From Granulosicoccus sp045110515 (GTDB taxonomy: Bacteria; Pseudomonadota; Gammaproteobacteria; Granulosicoccales; Granulosicoccaceae): a stretch of 64,000 bases of DNA. Made by a program: the position numbers and the translations under genes. Below are positions 62,887-64,000 of the stretch, piece after piece (the first letter of the stretch is position 1; each line of letters starts with the position of its first letter). Under the pieces are notes generated by a model. It was not told the origin of the DNA, did not search any database, and saw nothing but the letters and a program-made list of their open reading frames with translations. The stretch covers positions 1 through 64,000 of the forward strand of contig JBGCGD010000014.1 of the NCBI GenBank assembly GCA_045110515.1, written 5' to 3'.

Positions 62887-63648
62887 CTAGCTCAAATAGG
62901 ACGCGACCAACCTCAAACTGATCAGAAACAGTGCAACCTGCACCACCAAGTAAAACCATTTCTCTGACAAATGCTGAATTAACCAACGCCCCAGCACAGT
63001 GCCCAACGCCGCTATCGGCACAAGTATCAGAGCCAGGGAGAGACTCTCGATGTCTGGTGGGTGCATGGAGTAGTACGGAACCAATTTAGCCAGATTAACA
63101 ACAGCAAACAGGATAGTTGTCGTACCCGCAAAGATCATCTTAGGCAGCTGCTGGGGTAGCATATATACCTGATAAGGAGGAGCCCCAGCGTGCGATACAA
63201 AGCTGGTAAAGCCTGACAAGGTGCCCCAACACACACCTTTGAGTAACGAAGGCTTAACGGCTTGAGCGTTAGACGATTGTCGCACCCAACGATCAAGGCA
63301 GAACCCCATACCCAACAGACCGATCAGTAAAGACACGATTTCATCGGACACCAGTGTTGCTGTACTCCATCCGACAACAACACCCAAGATGCCCGCCGGT
63401 ATGAGAATTTTCAAATTCTCAAGGCTGTACTCTTTACGGTAAAGCCAAATACCCACCGCATCTGACAATATGTAAATAGGAAGCAGCAGCACTGCAGCCA
63501 CCACCGGTGAAATAAGGAGCGCCAATAACGGCACAGCCAACATACCAATGCCTGGCAGCCCACCTTTTGACAATCCCACAAACAAAGACGCGAATAAAAG
63601 CGACCATAGCAGCGGGCCACCGGCAATAACTGTGTCAAGTGTTGGCAT
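62887..63648 (-). CDS. TauE/SafE family permease
   Basis: A 253-residue inner-membrane protein with about eight helices. SKGGLPGIGMLAVPLLALL near the start and the inverted-repeat counterpart GTLSGFTSFVSHAGAPPYQV (read in parts) are the two glycine-rich motifs of the TauE/SafE (DUF81) sulfite- and sulfonate-export family. From the ATG at 63648, with AAGG upstream. The glycosyltransferase stop lies just before, so they are co-transcribed. Whether it moves sulfur compounds here is inferred only from family and place. Confidence 0.85.
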   Translation of the reverse strand: MPTLDTVIAGGPLLWSLLFASLFVGLSKGGLPGIGMLAVPLLALLISPVVAAVLLLPIYILSDAVGIWLYRKEYSLENLKILIPAGILGVVVGWSTATLVSDEIVSLLIGLLGMGFCLDRWVRQSSNAQAVKPSLLKGVCWGTLSGFTSFVSHAGAPPYQVYMLPQQLPKMIFAGTTTILFAVVNLAKLVPYYSMHPPDIESLSLALILVPIAALGTVLGRWLIQHLSEKWFYLVVQVALFLISLRLVASYLS

Positions 63649-63649
63649 T

Positions 63650-64000
63650 TCAGCGCCTTTTGGCGCTCGTGTCGTACCAGGTTTTACAAAACCTTTTTGA
63701 GAACACCGCACCCGGTATCAACATAAATAGCATCTGTTGAAGAATTTGAGCGCTACTGTACCACTCCAATTTACGAGCGGAAGTGATAACAGGGTCGATC
63801 GAAATAATGTCGAACGTCAAGTTTCGACGTTTTGCCCAACGCTTCAGTTGTCGGGATAGAAAAATTTCCTCACCGGCATACACACGTTCGCTAAAACCAC
63901 CAATGTCATTAAAAGCATCTACCCGACAATAAATAAAACAACCTGCTGCGAGCCGCGCTTTTATCGATATCCAATTCCAAAAAGAGATGCCTCGCTGAGC
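63650..64000 (-). CDS. Glycosyltransferase family 2, C-terminal part (cut by window edge)
   Basis: The reading frame runs in from the right edge and ends at 63650. The 116 visible codons include FIYCRVDAFNDIGGFSERVY then AGEEIFLSRQLKRWAKRRN, the end of a GT2 domain: the acceptor-site GGF, the ED/EE-type general base (GEEIFLSR) and the basic segment that follows. A short hydrophobic stretch (QMLFMLIPGAVF) comes near the end. The nucleotide-binding N-terminus is outside the window. It is the first visible gene of the unit that contains the TauE-like permease. Confidence 0.8.
   Translation of the reverse strand, partial: AQRGISFWNWISIKARLAAGCFIYCRVDAFNDIGGFSERVYAGEEIFLSRQLKRWAKRRNLTFDIISIDPVITSARKLEWYSSAQILQQMLFMLIPGAVFSKRFCKTWYDTSAKRR

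Noticed and set aside
1..64000. CRISPR arrays, rRNA genes, tmRNA, common riboswitches
   Set aside because: I saw no regularly spaced repeats and none of the conserved RNA cores on either strand.

Overview
This window looks like part of the chromosome of a gammaproteobacterium, probably a free-living, possibly marine one. The evidence is a set of gene blocks and families typical of that class: TPR-lolB-ispE-tRNA-prs-rplY-pth-ychF divergent from hemA-prfA-prmC (the Pseudomonas-type arrangement), lptD-surA-pdxA-rsmA-apaG-apaH, mltB-rlpA-dacA-ybeD-lipB-lipA, miaB-phoH-ybeY-corC-lnt, and the anti-sigma factor Rsd. Composition looks moderate in GC. I cannot place it in an order. A secreted GH16 glycosidase and a sulfate-activation locus fit a polysaccharide-rich habitat, but that is inference.

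Layout. 1-442: left edge with a frameshifted integrase fragment beside a tRNA-Met gene, a possible genomic-island border. 443-7600 (minus): translation, isoprenoid and lipoprotein-sorting block. 7764-12470 (plus): hemA-prfA-prmC-ppx, chained by 4-nt overlaps; prmC appears to start with CTG. 12497-15224 (minus): ppk1 and acpH; then moeB (plus). 16086-18194: secreted GH16 enzyme with three copies of an unusual WPDDGWYQVQ repeat. 18349-23494 (minus): gatCAB, a bile-acid-symporter-like transporter and hslO. 23603-27812: slyX, a Rieske-like protein that has lost its cluster ligands, rsmJ, VOC protein, yajQ, DUF423, pdxH, DUF1499. 27795-35555 (minus): hybrid histidine kinase, lipA/lipB, cell-wall genes, ung. 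35630-42228 (plus): lptD to apaH. 42340-49484 (minus): AT-richer polysaccharide deacetylase, folA-thyA-lgt, rlmI, rsd, ycgN-fbp-rubredoxin. 49553-51591 (plus): hemL and a sulfotransferase-like gene. 51613-57931 (minus): beta-barrel protein, gcvH, then the lnt-to-miaB operon.

58440-64000 is the accessory part. After a 508-bp AT-rich gap comes a 587-residue protein whose first ~260 residues resemble an IS630-type transposase (two helix-turn-helix regions and a truncated DDE-like domain) and whose last ~300 residues are a complete CysD. It is followed by a fused CysN-CysC, a protein with two DUF1127-like motifs, a TauE/SafE permease and a glycosyltransferase cut by the window edge. Together CysD and CysNC make PAPS. 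No sulfate-reduction genes are visible here, so sulfation of a glycan or another molecule is a plausible use.

The most unusual items are the transposase-CysD fusion and the Rieske-fold protein that keeps its disulfide cysteines but lacks all four iron ligands. No CRISPR array, complete insertion sequence, rRNA or recognisable riboswitch was seen.
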